A model generated the notes under the pieces. That model saw nothing but the letters and a program-made list of their open reading frames with translations. It was not told where the DNA came from and ran no database searches. Positions 1 to 7,513 of a DNA stretch of 15,042 nt are shown here, in pieces. How positions within the stretch are numbered: position 1 is the first letter of the stretch; each line of letters starts with the position of its first letter. Origin of the DNA: Erythrobacter sp. (GTDB taxonomy: Bacteria > Pseudomonadota > Alphaproteobacteria > Sphingomonadales > Sphingomonadaceae); the NCBI GenBank assembly GCA_030731635.1, contig JANQTR010000144.1:1-15042 (forward strand), read 5' to 3'. Position numbers and translations under genes: made by a program.

Positions 1-408
1 CAGTTTGATGCCCGGCGTGATGATCGGCGTAATTGGGGCCGGAACGATTGGCGCTGGGGCTATAACGGCCGCGATGGTTGGGACCGGCGCGATTTCCGCC
101 GCTGGGACAACGGCTGGCGCAACAATCGCGATTACAACTGGGGCCAATACCGGCGGGAAAACCGGTTCGTCTATCGCCCCGGCCCCTATTTCGCGCCGTT
201 CCGCTCGCACCGTTACAGCCGGTTGCAGTCGGGCTTCTTCCTCGACAGCCTGTTCTTCCAGCCGCGGTTCTTCATCAATGATGCCTACGCCTACCGCCTG
301 CCGCCCGCCTATGGGCCGTATCAGTGGGTGCGCTATTACGACGATGTGCTGCTGGTCGATATCTACTCCGGCGAAGTGGTTGACGTGATTTACGACTTCT
401 TCTGGTAG
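1..408 (+). CDS. RcnB-family periplasmic protein, C-terminal part (5' end outside window)
   Basis: The frame is open from base 1 to a TAG at 406-408, giving 135 visible residues. The first ~55 are a low-complexity stretch rich in Trp, Arg, Asp, Asn and Gly (for example DWRWGYNGRDGWDRRDF). A compact C-terminal domain follows, with FVYRPGPYFAPF, then SGFFLDSLFFQPRFFI, and ending VDVIYDFFW. The Tyr-Arg-Leu-Pro-Pro plus 'WVRYYDDVLLVDI..GEVVDVI' pattern is what I recognise from the RcnB family. That family is named after an E. coli periplasmic protein linked to nickel/cobalt homeostasis. The start, and any signal peptide, lie upstream of the window. No His/Cys metal-binding cluster is visible, so a role in metal handling is by family name only. 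A strong terminator follows the stop. I am fairly sure of the family and unsure of the function. Confidence 0.8.
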   Translation, partial: QFDARRDDRRNWGRNDWRWGYNGRDGWDRRDFRRWDNGWRNNRDYNWGQYRRENRFVYRPGPYFAPFRSHRYSRLQSGFFLDSLFFQPRFFINDAYAYRLPPAYGPYQWVRYYDDVLLVDIYSGEVVDVIYDFFW

Positions 409-431
409 GTTTGCGCCGCGCCGAATTCGAA

Positions 432-459
432 CCCCGCCGGATGTTCCGGCGGGGTTTTT
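432..459 (+). terminator. Rho-independent terminator after the RcnB-like gene
   Basis: A perfect 10-bp stem (CCCCGCCGGA / TCCGGCGGGG, 432-441 and 445-454) closes a 3-base TGT loop and is followed directly by five T residues (455-459). It lies 23 bases after the RcnB-like stop codon and should end that transcript, insulating it from the oxygenase gene downstream. Confidence 0.9.
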
Positions 460-486
460 CGTTGCGGCGCCTTTCTGCTGTATAGT
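457..486 (+). promoter_or_regulatory. Possible promoter for the 2OG oxygenase gene
   Basis: TATAGT at 481-486 matches five of six bases of the -10 consensus. It sits between the upstream terminator and the oxygenase start, in the right place for a leader of about 40 bases. The -35 region around 457-463 is a poor match, so this is a weak call. Confidence 0.3.
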
Positions 487-531
487 GCAGCCAAGCTTGC
501 ATGCCGCGCCGTGATTGCTACGCATCGGGTG

Positions 532-1212
532 ATGTCACAAGCCCATCAGCCCTCTGATATGATCCCCGATCAGGACGCACTCGTCAGTCTGGGCACGGCG
601 GTGCGCGCGCGGCTGGGGGCCAATCCGGCGATGTACCGGGTCGAGGATTCCGCGATCGAGCTGTTCGCGCTTGGTGATTTCCTGACCGTTTCCGAATGCG
701 CCACGCTGTGCCAAATGATCGACGCCGTAGCGCGCCCATCGGCCCTGCACGAAGTCGACTACGCCAGCGGATTTCGCACGTCATATTCGGGCGATCTGGA
801 TCCGCACAACAGTTTCGTGGCGGGCATTTCGCAGCGGATCGACGCATTGCTGGGGGTTGATGCAGCGATTGGAGAGCCGGTGCAGGGGCAACGCTATCTG
901 CCAGGCCAGCAGTTCAAGCCGCATAATGACTGGTTCTACACCTCCGAAGGGTATTGGCCGACCGAACAGGCGCGCGGCGGGCAGCGCAGTTGGACGGCGA
1001 TGGCCTATCTCAACCCGGTCGAAGCAGGCGGGGCGACCCGGTTCACCGCGCGCGGTTTCCAGATCGAGCCCAAGCCCGGCGCGCTGCTGATCTGGAACAA
1101 TGCGCAGCCCGATGGCCGCCCCAACGAAGCCACGATCCACGCCGGAATGCCGGTGTTGGCCGGGGCGAAGTATATCATCACCAAATGGTATCGCACCCGC
1201 GCCTGGCGGTAA
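532..1212 (+). CDS. 2OG-Fe(II) oxygenase, prolyl-4-hydroxylase-like
   Basis: This 226-residue protein has the double-stranded beta-helix signature of 2-oxoglutarate/Fe(II) dioxygenases of the prolyl-4-hydroxylase alpha-subunit (P4Hc) type. Counting from the ATG at 532, the iron ligands are H131 and D133 in KPHNDWF and H203 in EATIHAGMPV. K213, ten residues after that His, is the expected 2-oxoglutarate carboxylate anchor. The 72-residue H-to-H spacing is close to that of human P4H. Other P4Hc hallmarks are YLPGQQFKPHND, 'AYLNPVEAGGATRF', 'PKPGALLIWNN' and the C-terminal KYIITKWYR. The expected reaction is hydroxylation of a prolyl or other side chain, coupled to decarboxylation of 2-oxoglutarate; the substrate is unknown. 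There is no signal peptide, so it should be cytoplasmic. An in-frame GTG at 511 would add seven residues; neither start has a good Shine-Dalgarno sequence. The gene is convergent with the DUF1003 gene, 18 bases away. Confidence 0.88.
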   Translation: MSQAHQPSDMIPDQDALVSLGTAVRARLGANPAMYRVEDSAIELFALGDFLTVSECATLCQMIDAVARPSALHEVDYASGFRTSYSGDLDPHNSFVAGISQRIDALLGVDAAIGEPVQGQRYLPGQQFKPHNDWFYTSEGYWPTEQARGGQRSWTAMAYLNPVEAGGATRFTARGFQIEPKPGALLIWNNAQPDGRPNEATIHAGMPVLAGAKYIITKWYRTRAWR

Positions 1213-1230
1213 CAGCGGGAGGTGGCCCGA

Positions 1231-1764
1231 TCAGTTTTCGGGCGGAGCCTTGCCTACGTACCGGCGTTCTTCGCGCGCAGCCTGCGCCAGCTTTTCGACC
1301 CGGTGCGCCAGCCGCAGAATTTCCAGCTGCGTGCGCAGGTTCACCTCGTAATCATGGCGCGCGGTGATGCGGTCTTTGCGCGCCTGGCGGTTCTGGCTCA
1401 TCAGAATGATTGGCGCCTGCACCGCCGCCAGCATCGACAGCACCAGATTGAGGAAAATGAACGGATAGGCATCAAACGCGGTCAACCCCAACAGGCCTAG
1501 CACCCCGCTGTTGAGCGTGGTCCACACCACCAGCACCACGCCAAAAGCGATGATAAACCCCCAGCTTCCGCCAATCTCGGCGACCCGGTCTGCCAATCGG
1601 TCGCCCCAGGTTGCATGCGCCTGCGCCAGTTCATCGGCATCCCGGCCCGTAAAGCTGCCCGTCGCTACGCGCTTCAACACGCGCTGCTCGTCCGCCTCGA
1701 GATCGTCGAAGTCACGGCCCAGAAGGTCCCGCGCGAGCTTGTGCGGATCGGCGTCGCGGATCAT
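1231..1764 (-). CDS. DUF1003-family membrane protein
   Basis: This 177-residue protein has two predicted membrane helices, about residues 68-90 (starting at GSWGFIIAFGVVLVVW) and 101-123 (PFIFLNLVLSMLAAVQAPII), followed by the loop MSQNRQARKDR. The helix-AYPFIFLNLVLS-helix-MSQNRQ pattern is the hallmark of DUF1003. A charged N-terminal region precedes the helices, and an amphipathic, possibly coiled-coil tail (residues ~138-167, YEVNLRTQLEILRLAHRVEKL) follows them. The many Arg/Lys residues after helix 2 suggest that both termini are cytoplasmic. No biochemical function is established for the family that I know of; some members are annotated as cyclic-nucleotide-linked, which nothing here supports. 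The ATG lies only 8 bases after the lysS stop on the same strand, so co-transcription with lysS is likely. Confidence 0.88.
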   Translation of the reverse strand: MIRDADPHKLARDLLGRDFDDLEADEQRVLKRVATGSFTGRDADELAQAHATWGDRLADRVAEIGGSWGFIIAFGVVLVVWTTLNSGVLGLLGLTAFDAYPFIFLNLVLSMLAAVQAPIILMSQNRQARKDRITARHDYEVNLRTQLEILRLAHRVEKLAQAAREERRYVGKAPPEN

Positions 1765-1772
1765 GCCATAGC

Positions 1773-3383
1773 TTACGCCTTGCCCAGCGCCTCGGCAATC
1801 AGCGCGCGCGTCGGCGCGATGCCGTAAAGCGCGATGAAGCTGCCCATGCGCGGGCCTTGCTCGGATCCGAGCAGGGTTTCGTAAAGCGCCTTGAACCAGT
1901 CGCGAAGGTTCTCGAAGCCGAAGGCTTCCTGCTTGCCGATTTCGTAGACGATGGTTTGCAGGTCTTCCGCGCTGGTGGCCGGATCAGCCGCCGCCAGCGC
2001 CGCATCCAGCGCTTGCAGTGCCGCAGCCTCACTGCCTGACGGCGCGCGCTTGGACAGCGTCGGCGCGACGAAATCGCGGTTGTAAGCCAGCGCCTTGCCC
2101 ACCAGCAAATCGAGCGCCGGTTGCGCGGCCGGATCGGCACCATCGACATAATTGCCAAGGTACGACCACACCGCCTCACGCGTTGCGCCTGCGCCCAGCA
2201 CGCCGACCAGATTGAGCAGCAGGCTGAACGGCACCGGCAAGCTATCGCCCGCACCGGGTGCTGCTGCGCCTTCATGGTGCGCATTGGTGCGCAGCAGGTG
2301 CCACACCGGATTGCCCAATTGCTTGTCAATTTCCTGCCCAGACAGGGCGGCGCGGAACTGCCAGTAATCGTCAATCGCCTTGGGGATCACGCCTGCGTGC
2401 AGCTGCTTGGCGCTTTTGGGATTGGCGAAGATATAATTGCCGAGCGATTCCTCGCTGCCATATTGCAGCCATTCGTCAATCGACAGGCCGTTGCCCTTGG
2501 ACTTGGAGATCTTCTCACCCTTGGCATCCAGAAACAGCTCGTAGATCAGGCCTTCAGGCTTGTGGCCGCCAAGCACGCGGGCGATCTTGCCGGACTGGAT
2601 GCCGCTGTCGGTCAGATCCTTGCCATACATCTCGTAATCGACGCCCAATGCGACCCAGCGCATCGCCCAATCGACCTTCCACTGGCACTTGGCCATGCCG
2701 CCCAAGGCCGATTGTTCAACGCTGGAGCCGTCCTCGTCGGTGAAGCGGATGATCCCCGCTTGCGCATCGATGACTTCAATCGGCACCTGCAACACCGCGC
2801 CGGTCGTCGGTGAAACCGGCATCACCGGTGAATAGGTCTGACGCCGTTCTTCGCCCAAGGTCGGCAGCATGATATCCATGATCGCGCCGAAATTCCCCAG
2901 CACGCCCTTCAATGCGGCATCAAACTGGCCCGAATTGTAGCAATCGGATGAACTGACGAATTCATATTCGAACCCGAACTGATCGAGGAATTCGCGCAGG
3001 CAGGCGTTGTTATGCGCTGCGAAGCTTTCATGTTCGGTCTCAAACGGATTGGGAATGCGCGACAGCGGCTTGCCCATGTGCTGCGCCAGCATTGCCTTGT
3101 TCGGGACATTGTCGGGCACCTTGCGCAGCCCGTCCATATCATCCGAAAACGCCACCAACCGCGTCTGCGCGCCGGTCAGCGCTTCGTATGCGCGCCGGAC
3201 CAGCGTGGTGCGCAGCACTTCCTGAAAGGTGCCGATATGCGGCAGGCCTGACGGGCCATAGCCGGTTTCGAACAATACGCCGCCCGGCTTGCCTTGGGGC
3301 AGGCGCTTGGCAAGCCGCTGCGCCTCCTGAAACGGCCAGGCCTTGGAATTGCGAGCGGCTTCGATGAGAACGGGATCAGTCAT
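1773..3383 (-). CDS. lysS: Lysyl-tRNA synthetase, class I
   Basis: This cytoplasmic enzyme (536 residues from the ATG at 3381-3383) attaches lysine to tRNA-Lys using ATP. It is the class I (archaeal-type, LysRS1) form, not the usual bacterial class II form. The evidence is the Rossmann-fold ATP motifs: a HIGH-type PSGLPHIGTF (His at ~49) and a KMSKS-type EKISKSKG (~290-297). Further typical elements are 'VAFSDDMDGLRKVP' and the 'YEMYGKDLTDSG' stretch. Length is normal for the family. A TTG at 3408-3410 would add nine residues, but MTDPVLIEAARNSKAWPF is the usual N-terminus of alphaproteobacterial homologues, so I chose the ATG. No clear Shine-Dalgarno is visible. It is transcribed divergently from the diguanylate cyclase gene, and the DUF1003 gene follows after 8 bases. 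Class I LysRS is known in alphaproteobacteria. Confidence 0.95.
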   Translation of the reverse strand: MTDPVLIEAARNSKAWPFQEAQRLAKRLPQGKPGGVLFETGYGPSGLPHIGTFQEVLRTTLVRRAYEALTGAQTRLVAFSDDMDGLRKVPDNVPNKAMLAQHMGKPLSRIPNPFETEHESFAAHNNACLREFLDQFGFEYEFVSSSDCYNSGQFDAALKGVLGNFGAIMDIMLPTLGEERRQTYSPVMPVSPTTGAVLQVPIEVIDAQAGIIRFTDEDGSSVEQSALGGMAKCQWKVDWAMRWVALGVDYEMYGKDLTDSGIQSGKIARVLGGHKPEGLIYELFLDAKGEKISKSKGNGLSIDEWLQYGSEESLGNYIFANPKSAKQLHAGVIPKAIDDYWQFRAALSGQEIDKQLGNPVWHLLRTNAHHEGAAAPGAGDSLPVPFSLLLNLVGVLGAGATREAVWSYLGNYVDGADPAAQPALDLLVGKALAYNRDFVAPTLSKRAPSGSEAAALQALDAALAAADPATSAEDLQTIVYEIGKQEAFGFENLRDWFKALYETLLGSEQGPRMGSFIALYGIAPTRALIAEALGKA

Positions 3384-3492
3384 CGTCGGGCTTTTATGAG
3401 CTGCGGCCAATGTTGCAAGCGCGAAGGTAGCACAGTGGGCGCTTGGCTAAGTTTAGCGCATTCTCAACCTTCTGACGCTAGGGCCAAAGCAT
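3384..3492. promoter_or_regulatory. Divergent intergenic region, lysS / diguanylate cyclase
   Basis: This 109-base gap must carry the promoters of both flanking genes. No convincing -35/-10 pair stands out on either strand. On the minus strand, TTGCAA followed 16 bases later by an A/T-rich CATAAAAG is the best lysS candidate. A 5-bp inverted repeat (GCGCT / AGCGC at 3439-3443 and 3455-3459) with an A/T-rich centre is too short to call an operator. Confidence 0.3.
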
Positions 3493-4674
3493 ATGTCAGC
3501 TGGAAGCACCTTCTTTGTTCTGATCCCGGCGATGTATGGGATCTTTTCGCTATCGCTGGCGCTAATCGCGCTGGCCGACCGGCGCTTGCCTGCTGCGCGC
3601 TGGGCCTCGCTTGGCTTTCTCATTGCCTGTATCTCGATCACCATCGATGGCTATCGCGACCATACGCAAATGGACTGGTGGCCATGGCTGTCGGTGACAA
3701 GCCATTTCTTCGCGCTGCTGACGATGATCCAGGCGTTCGCCTCGCGCCATCAGATGCGGGTCAGCGCCCTTGCCATCGTGGTATCGATTGTCGGCAGTCT
3801 TATCGTGATGCCCGATGTGCCGTGGGCTCCGCCCTATTGGCTGCGCGCCATTGCTGTGCAGGCCATCGGAGCCGCAATCATTCTGTCGGCAATGCCGATC
3901 ATGTGGTCGCGCCGCCAGTCATCGGCGATTGATCAGATCGCCTTCTACGTCATTGCCAGCGCCTGCCTCGCTTATGCGGCGCGGGCCGTGTTTGCGATGC
4001 TCAACCCAGTTGGACAGAGCACCGAGGCGCTGACCGAGTTCTACGCCACCATCGCCATGATGTTTCACCTGACCAGTGCGGTGACAGGGATGCTGGTCGG
4101 GATCGTGCTGATGATGTCGATCGGTTACGACATGCTGCGCAGCCGGATTGAGGAGACCGAAGTCGATCCGCTGACCAAGCTGGGCAACCGGCGGCGGCTC
4201 GATCGGTTGATTGCTGACGATGACGAAGCCGGCGGCACGAAGATTGGCGCGGTGATCGTCGTGGACCTCGACCACTTCAAGAAGGTCAATGACCTGTACG
4301 GCCACGAAGCGGGGGATGTCGTGCTCCAACAGGTCAGTGCGCGCTTGACGTCACTGCTCGGCCCGTTCGGCGAAGTGTGCCGCACCGGCGGGGAAGAATT
4401 CGTGGCGGTGGTCGGACACGACTTTGCGCCGGGCACATCGGCGCTGGCGCTGGCGGTCCGCGAGGCGGTATCGACCATGACGTTCGACGCGCCGCTCGCT
4501 CAAGCGACGATCACCGCCAGCGTGGGCTTCCATCGGCGGACGCCGAATGTTGAGGTCAAGCAGGCCATCCACCGCGCCGATCAGGCGGTCTATTGTGCCA
4601 AAGCCGATGGCCGAAACCGCGTCGTCGCAGCGACAAGCGAAGGCGGTTTGCAAGTCCTCAAGGCCGTAGCCTGA
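3493..4674 (+). CDS. Membrane-bound GGDEF diguanylate cyclase
   Basis: This 393-residue inner-membrane enzyme is predicted to make cyclic di-GMP from two GTP. The N-terminal ~212 residues form about seven hydrophobic helices (roughly 8-27, 38-54, 68-84, 90-106, 117-137, 148-169 and 187-212), a MASE-like sensor whose ligand cannot be read from sequence. A short linker leads to a GGDEF domain starting at DPLTKLGNRRRLD (225-237), with the metal/GTP segment DLDHFKKVND (258-267) and the active-site loop GGEEF at 299-303. GGEEF is a catalytically competent version. The inhibitory RxxD I-site that normally precedes the loop is absent (PFGEVCRT instead), so product feedback is probably lost. The ATG at 3493 has a modest AGGG nine bases upstream. 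The gene stands alone, divergent from lysS. I am confident in the domain and unsure of the signal sensed. Confidence 0.92.
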   Translation: MSAGSTFFVLIPAMYGIFSLSLALIALADRRLPAARWASLGFLIACISITIDGYRDHTQMDWWPWLSVTSHFFALLTMIQAFASRHQMRVSALAIVVSIVGSLIVMPDVPWAPPYWLRAIAVQAIGAAIILSAMPIMWSRRQSSAIDQIAFYVIASACLAYAARAVFAMLNPVGQSTEALTEFYATIAMMFHLTSAVTGMLVGIVLMMSIGYDMLRSRIEETEVDPLTKLGNRRRLDRLIADDDEAGGTKIGAVIVVDLDHFKKVNDLYGHEAGDVVLQQVSARLTSLLGPFGEVCRTGGEEFVAVVGHDFAPGTSALALAVREAVSTMTFDAPLAQATITASVGFHRRTPNVEVKQAIHRADQAVYCAKADGRNRVVAATSEGGLQVLKAVA

Positions 4675-4750
4675 CGCGCATCATCGCGGTTCGGGAAAGC
4701 GCGGCTGCGGATCGTTTACTTATCGCCGGGCCTCGCCCATCGTGGCCGGC

Positions 4751-7513
4751 ATGACGCTTCCCCCATCCCTCCCCCTGCCCGCGCTCCATGCGAGCCACGG
4801 CGGCAACTGGCTGCGTTCGCCTTCGGGCGAGACCGGGGCTGTGTCCAAAGGCGATGCGATCATGGCGGCTGCCGATACGCCGGTGCTGTTGATCAATGCG
4901 CCATTGGTGGCCAACCGATTGGGCTATCCCGACCTTTCGGGCCTCGACCTGCTCGAAGCTTTTGCCTTTATCCACCCGGCACGGTTCTGCGTACCGACCC
5001 CGCGCGGTCTGGCAGAAGCTTTGGGCCTGCCGGTGCCAGCGGGCGATCTGGATGTGCCGGAACTGCTCCAGCGGGCAGCAGGCGTGCTGATGGGGGTGTG
5101 CCGTGATCCCGAATGGTTTGAACGCGAAGGGGCATGGAGCGCGCTCCAGTCACTTGAACGGCTGCGCTGGCCGTGGGCGCAGGTTCTGAAACCGCATATC
5201 GCCAAACCCGAAAAGGCCGAACGCTGGCTGTTCGCTCGCCTGCCCGAATGGGAAGAATCGCCTGATCGACCTGCCCCGCGTCAGATCGAACTGGCCGCCC
5301 CCACCGTGGCCGAACAGCTGGCGCGTCTGACTGGTGTGGCTGCCGAACAACGCGAAGGCCAGCGCGCCTATGCGCAGGACGCTGCACGTATCTTTGCCCC
5401 CCGCTCGGCCCCCGGCAGACCCCACCTTGCCCTGGCGCAGGCGGGCACCGGAATCGGCAAAACGCTGGGATATCTGGCCCCCGCATCGCTTTGGGCAGAA
5501 CAACGCGGCGGGACGGTGTGGGTATCAACCTTCACCAAGAACCTGCAACGCCAATTGCGCGCCGAAAGCCGCCGGGCTTGGCCGGCCAAGCGCGCCGATG
5601 GCACGCCCCCGGTGGTGGTGCGCAAGGGCCGCGAAAACTACCTCTGCCTGCTCAACCTCGAAGACGCATTGCAAGGCGGGTTTGCGGGCCGCGCGGCAAT
5701 CCTTGCGCAGTTGGTGGCACGCTGGGGCGGATACACCCGCGATGGCGATATGGTGGGCGGCGACTTGCCCGGCTGGCTTGGCACATTGTTCCGCAAACGC
5801 GGGATCGCCGCGCTGACTGATAGCCGGGGTGAATGCATCTATGCCGGGTGCCCGCATTACCGCAAATGCTTCATCGAACGCGCTGCACGCGACAGCGCGC
5901 AGGCCGATCTGGTGATCGCCAACCACGCGCTGGTGATGGTCAACGCGGCCCGCGCGCGCGACCCGAACCAGCGCCCGACGCGGTTGATCTTCGATGAAGG
6001 CCACCATGTCTTCGACGCGGCAGATTCGACCTTTGCCGCGACATTGTCTGGCCAGGAAACGATTGAACTGCGGCGCTGGATCATCGGCCCCGAACGCGAA
6101 GCGCGTGGCCGCCGCCGGGGTCTGGCCGCGCGATTGGCTGACCTTGCCAGTTACGACGAAGCCGGGGCCGAGGCGATCGCCGCTGCGTGCAAGGCCGGGC
6201 AGTTGCTGCCGTCCGATGGCTGGCTTCAACGGCTTATCGAAAACGCACCGTTTGGCCCGCTTGAGGCGCTGTTAGGCGCGGTGCGGGCGGCAACCTATGC
6301 CCGCGATGAAAGCGGCGGGATCGAAGCAGGCTATGCCATCGAGACTGAGGCGGCGGGCCTGCCCGGCGAGGTTATCGAGGCGGCGAGCGCCGCTGCCGAG
6401 GCGCTGGCCAGTATCCGGGTGCCGCTGATCCGGCTGGGCGGACGGCTGGAGGCGATCCTCGCCGATCCCCCTGACTGGCTTGACACCCAAGGCCGTGCGC
6501 GGATCGAAGGTGCGCGGTTTGCGCTGACCTGGCGGATCGATCTGATCAGCGCGTGGGAGGCATTGCTGGATCGATTGGGCGGCCCGGCAGACCCCGAATT
6601 TGTCGACTGGCTGGCGGTTGACCGGTCCGAAGCGCGTGAGTTTGACGTGGCGATCCACCGCCGCTGGCTCGATCCGATGAAGCCGTTTGCCCGCGTCGTG
6701 CTTGAACCCGCCCACGGCGTGCTGCTGACCAGTGCAACCCTGACCGACCGCGGCGCCCAAAGCATTGGCAGCGACGATGTCTGGGCCAGCGCCATCGCCC
6801 GATCGGGCGCGGCGCATATCGAAAGCACACCGCTGCTTTCGGCCGCAACCAGCCCGTTCGACTATGCGGCGCGCGCCGAGGTGCTGATTGTCACCGATAT
6901 CAAGAAAGGCGATCTGCCCGCGCTCGCCGGGGCCTATGCGCGGCTGATTGAGGCTTCGGGCGGCGGCGTGCTCGGGCTGTTTACCGCGATCCGGCGGCTG
7001 CGCGCGGTCTATGGCCGGATTGCCGACCGTTTGGCGCGGGCAGGCCTGCCGGTCTATGCCCAGCATGTCGACCCGATCGACACCGGCACGCTGGTCGATA
7101 TCTTTCGCGATGATCCGCGCGCCAGCCTGCTTGGCACCGATGCGCTGCGCGATGGGGTGGATGTGCCCGGGCACAGTCTGCGCTGCGTCGTGCTGGAACA
7201 GGTGCCGTGGCCGCGCCCTGATATCCTGCACAAGGCACGCCGCGCGGCAGGCGGCGGCAGCGTCTATGATGATCGCATCATCCGCGCCAAACTCGCCCAG
7301 GCATTCGGGCGGTTGATCCGCAGCAAAGATGATGCGGGCCATTTCGTCGTTCTGTCTCCTGCCTTCCCCACCCGGCTGCTGTCGGCCTTCCCGCCCGGCA
7401 CCCCGGTGCTGCGCGTAACGCTTGATGAGGCTTTACAACGCCTCGCCGCTGGTGTTGGGGGCGACAACGCCGTTGCCCCATCGGCGGGCGCGCAAGGAGC
7501 TTTGCTACCATGA
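4751..7513 (+). CDS. DinG/XPD-like Fe-S ATP-dependent DNA helicase
   Basis: This 920-residue superfamily 2 helicase is predicted to unwind DNA 5' to 3' with ATP, as DinG, YoaA and XPD do. Counting from the ATG at 4751, Walker A is GTGIGKT (232-238), the DEAH box is DEGH (415-418), motif III is LTSATL (659-664) and motif VI is QAFGRLIR (850-857). Four cysteines at 299, 362, 367 and 373, the last three in GECIYAGCPHYRKC, lie between motifs I and II, where the family carries its [4Fe-4S] cluster. The first ~190 residues are not helicase and may be a decayed DnaQ-like exonuclease domain (see findings). The GTG at 4742 would add three residues; MTLPPSLPLPALHASH looks like the natural N-terminus. 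No strong Shine-Dalgarno is seen. The stop overlaps the next gene's start (ATGA). A role in repair or removal of blocking structures is by family. It is a paralogue-rich group, so I give no symbol. Confidence 0.93.
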   Translation: MTLPPSLPLPALHASHGGNWLRSPSGETGAVSKGDAIMAAADTPVLLINAPLVANRLGYPDLSGLDLLEAFAFIHPARFCVPTPRGLAEALGLPVPAGDLDVPELLQRAAGVLMGVCRDPEWFEREGAWSALQSLERLRWPWAQVLKPHIAKPEKAERWLFARLPEWEESPDRPAPRQIELAAPTVAEQLARLTGVAAEQREGQRAYAQDAARIFAPRSAPGRPHLALAQAGTGIGKTLGYLAPASLWAEQRGGTVWVSTFTKNLQRQLRAESRRAWPAKRADGTPPVVVRKGRENYLCLLNLEDALQGGFAGRAAILAQLVARWGGYTRDGDMVGGDLPGWLGTLFRKRGIAALTDSRGECIYAGCPHYRKCFIERAARDSAQADLVIANHALVMVNAARARDPNQRPTRLIFDEGHHVFDAADSTFAATLSGQETIELRRWIIGPEREARGRRRGLAARLADLASYDEAGAEAIAAACKAGQLLPSDGWLQRLIENAPFGPLEALLGAVRAATYARDESGGIEAGYAIETEAAGLPGEVIEAASAAAEALASIRVPLIRLGGRLEAILADPPDWLDTQGRARIEGARFALTWRIDLISAWEALLDRLGGPADPEFVDWLAVDRSEAREFDVAIHRRWLDPMKPFARVVLEPAHGVLLTSATLTDRGAQSIGSDDVWASAIARSGAAHIESTPLLSAATSPFDYAARAEVLIVTDIKKGDLPALAGAYARLIEASGGGVLGLFTAIRRLRAVYGRIADRLARAGLPVYAQHVDPIDTGTLVDIFRDDPRASLLGTDALRDGVDVPGHSLRCVVLEQVPWPRPDILHKARRAAGGGSVYDDRIIRAKLAQAFGRLIRSKDDAGHFVVLSPAFPTRLLSAFPPGTPVLRVTLDEALQRLAAGVGGDNAVAPSAGAQGALLP
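7494..7499 (+). promoter_or_regulatory. Shine-Dalgarno of the SixA-like gene, inside the helicase gene
   Basis: AAGGAG lies ten bases before the ATG at 7510, within the last codons of the helicase gene. Together with the ATGA stop-start overlap, it supports translation of the phosphatase from the helicase mRNA and fixes its start. Confidence 0.7.

Noticed and set aside
3408..3410. TTG start extending lysS by nine residues
   Set aside because: The ATG at 3381-3383 gives the usual LysRS1 N-terminus, and the extension looks unlike protein.
3439..3459. GCGCT...AGCGC inverted repeat in the lysS / cyclase gap
   Set aside because: A 5-bp stem with an 11-base spacer is expected by chance in GC-rich DNA. 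It has no T-run and matches no known operator.
4742..4750. GTG start three codons upstream of the chosen helicase start
   Set aside because: There is no better ribosome site, and the ATG at 4751 gives the N-terminus expected for the family.
6272..7342. A 356-codon minus-strand frame opposite the helicase
   Set aside because: It is antisense to helicase motifs III-VI, with no recognisable domain.
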